From Ruegeria sp. Alg231-54 (GTDB lineage: Bacteria > Pseudomonadota > Alphaproteobacteria > Rhodobacterales > Rhodobacteraceae), in assembly GCF_900143525.1 (NCBI RefSeq), contig NZ_FREZ01000019.1, positions 1 to 53,387 of the forward strand: 53,387 nucleotides of DNA, written 5' to 3'. This document shows positions 52,962 to 53,387 of the stretch, piece after piece (the first letter of the stretch is position 1; each line of letters begins with the position of its first letter). The notes below the pieces were generated by a model that made no database searches, was not told where the DNA came from, and saw only the letters and a list, made by a program, of their open reading frames with translations. The position numbers and the translations under genes were made by a program.

Positions 52962-53387
52962 ATGGGACAGATACGTCACGGCTGCGCCACGACAACGCAT
53001 GTCATCCGCGCAACAATACAGCGATCGCAAGCTTTGAACGCGGAGCTGAGCCGCGAACCTGGAATCAACGTGAAAACCGTTTCCAGACGGCGAAAGCGCC
53101 AAACGGTTGAGGACAGGACCAAAGGAGCCGAGATCGACTGTTCCAAGCAAAGATGAAGAGGCGGTGATCGTTGCCTTTTGGCGTCATACTTTGCTACCGC
53201 TTGATGACTGTTTATATGCTCTACAGCCCTCCATTCCTCATCTTACACGATCTTCATTGCATCGTTGTTTGCAGCGACACGGCATCTCACGACTGCCTGA
53301 TATGGATGGGGACAAGCCGAAGCGGCAGAAGTTCAAGCGGTATCCAATCGGCTATTTTCATATCGACATCGCCGAACTCCGGACCGC
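52962..53387 (+). mobile_element. IS481-family transposase, frameshifted and cut by the window end
   Basis: The first frame from the ATG at 52962 reads MGQIRHGCATTTHVIRA, the usual start of an IS481-type transposase, with the HTH segment SREPGINVKTVSRRRKR. At about 53110-53116 the reading shifts by one base. The second frame gives TGPKEPRSTVPSKDEEAVIV, then FWRHTLLPLDDCLYALQP and the start of the DDE core (YPIGYFHIDIAE) to the end of the window. The first copy therefore cannot make an intact enzyme unless the shift is programmed, which is not usual in this family. Confidence 0.85.

Overview
The window looks like a chromosomal segment of a marine alphaproteobacterium of the Rhodobacteraceae (Roseobacter group). 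The block murA, DUF2948, hisD, UPF0262, low-molecular-weight phosphatase, infA, maf, short RNase E/G, yacG, tRNA-Phe is typical of that family as I know it. Moderately high GC, frequent GTG and TTG starts and four-base gene overlaps fit. The assignment rests on recognition of families, not on a search.

Layout. (1) 1-1743: the end of an integrated element, with the 3' end of an IS3-type transposase and a P4-type tyrosine integrase facing the 3' end of tRNA-Phe. (2) 1744-12715: the housekeeping block on the minus strand, interrupted by accessory genes (nitrilase-type hydrolase, CHAP lipoprotein, two GNATs, an NTF2-like protein, a DXD glycosyltransferase) and closed by tRNA-Thr. (3) 13261-27972: an exopolysaccharide locus of the Wzx/Wzy type. 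It has three glycosyltransferases, a flippase, a Wza-like exporter, GalU, a fused WecG-type/initiating sugar transferase, a chain-length protein and a polymerase-like membrane protein. Embedded in it are a hybrid histidine kinase, a periplasmic molybdopterin-oxidoreductase-like protein and a LuxR-type response regulator. Four copies of an inverted repeat built on CTATCC-N4/5-GGATA lie in front of its transcription units at similar distances from the start codons; this is the most interesting regulatory signal in the window. (4) 28177-31681: a mixed accessory patch with an HlyU-like protein, an alpha/beta-hydrolase fused to a class III cyclase, a decayed HGG-motif protein and an unknown protein. 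(5) 31682-48977: a catabolic cluster for quaternary amino acids. It contains GlxA-, GntR- and LysR-type regulators, a DapA-family lyase, an aldehyde dehydrogenase, an FAD amine oxidase, two SDRs, an enolase-superfamily enzyme closely resembling hydroxyproline-betaine 2-epimerase (HpbD), a non-pyrrolysine MttB-type methyltransferase, a BCCT betaine transporter, a Rieske N-demethylase and a dimethylglycine-dehydrogenase-like protein. (6) 49099-53387: a decaying margin with a flavin monooxygenase pseudogene, an intact membrane-anchored hydrolase, tRNA-Met, an ankyrin-cytochrome c pseudogene and a frameshifted IS481-type transposase running off the end.

How the parts may work together. In region 3 the kinase (H379, D669, H800) could pass phosphate to the LuxR-type regulator, and this regulator is a good candidate to bind the four repeats. 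The repeats lie upstream of the exporter, the kinase operon, the regulator itself and the chain-length/polymerase operon, and also within the two divergent intergenic regions that serve the flippase and sugar-transferase operons. In region 5 the betaine would enter through the BCCT carrier, be epimerised by the HpbD-like enzyme, lose its two N-methyl groups through the Rieske and DMGDH-like enzymes (or the MttB-like methyltransferase), and be oxidised, deaminated and converted towards 2-oxoglutarate by the FAD oxidase, DapA-family and aldehyde dehydrogenase proteins. Both schemes are inferences from gene content.
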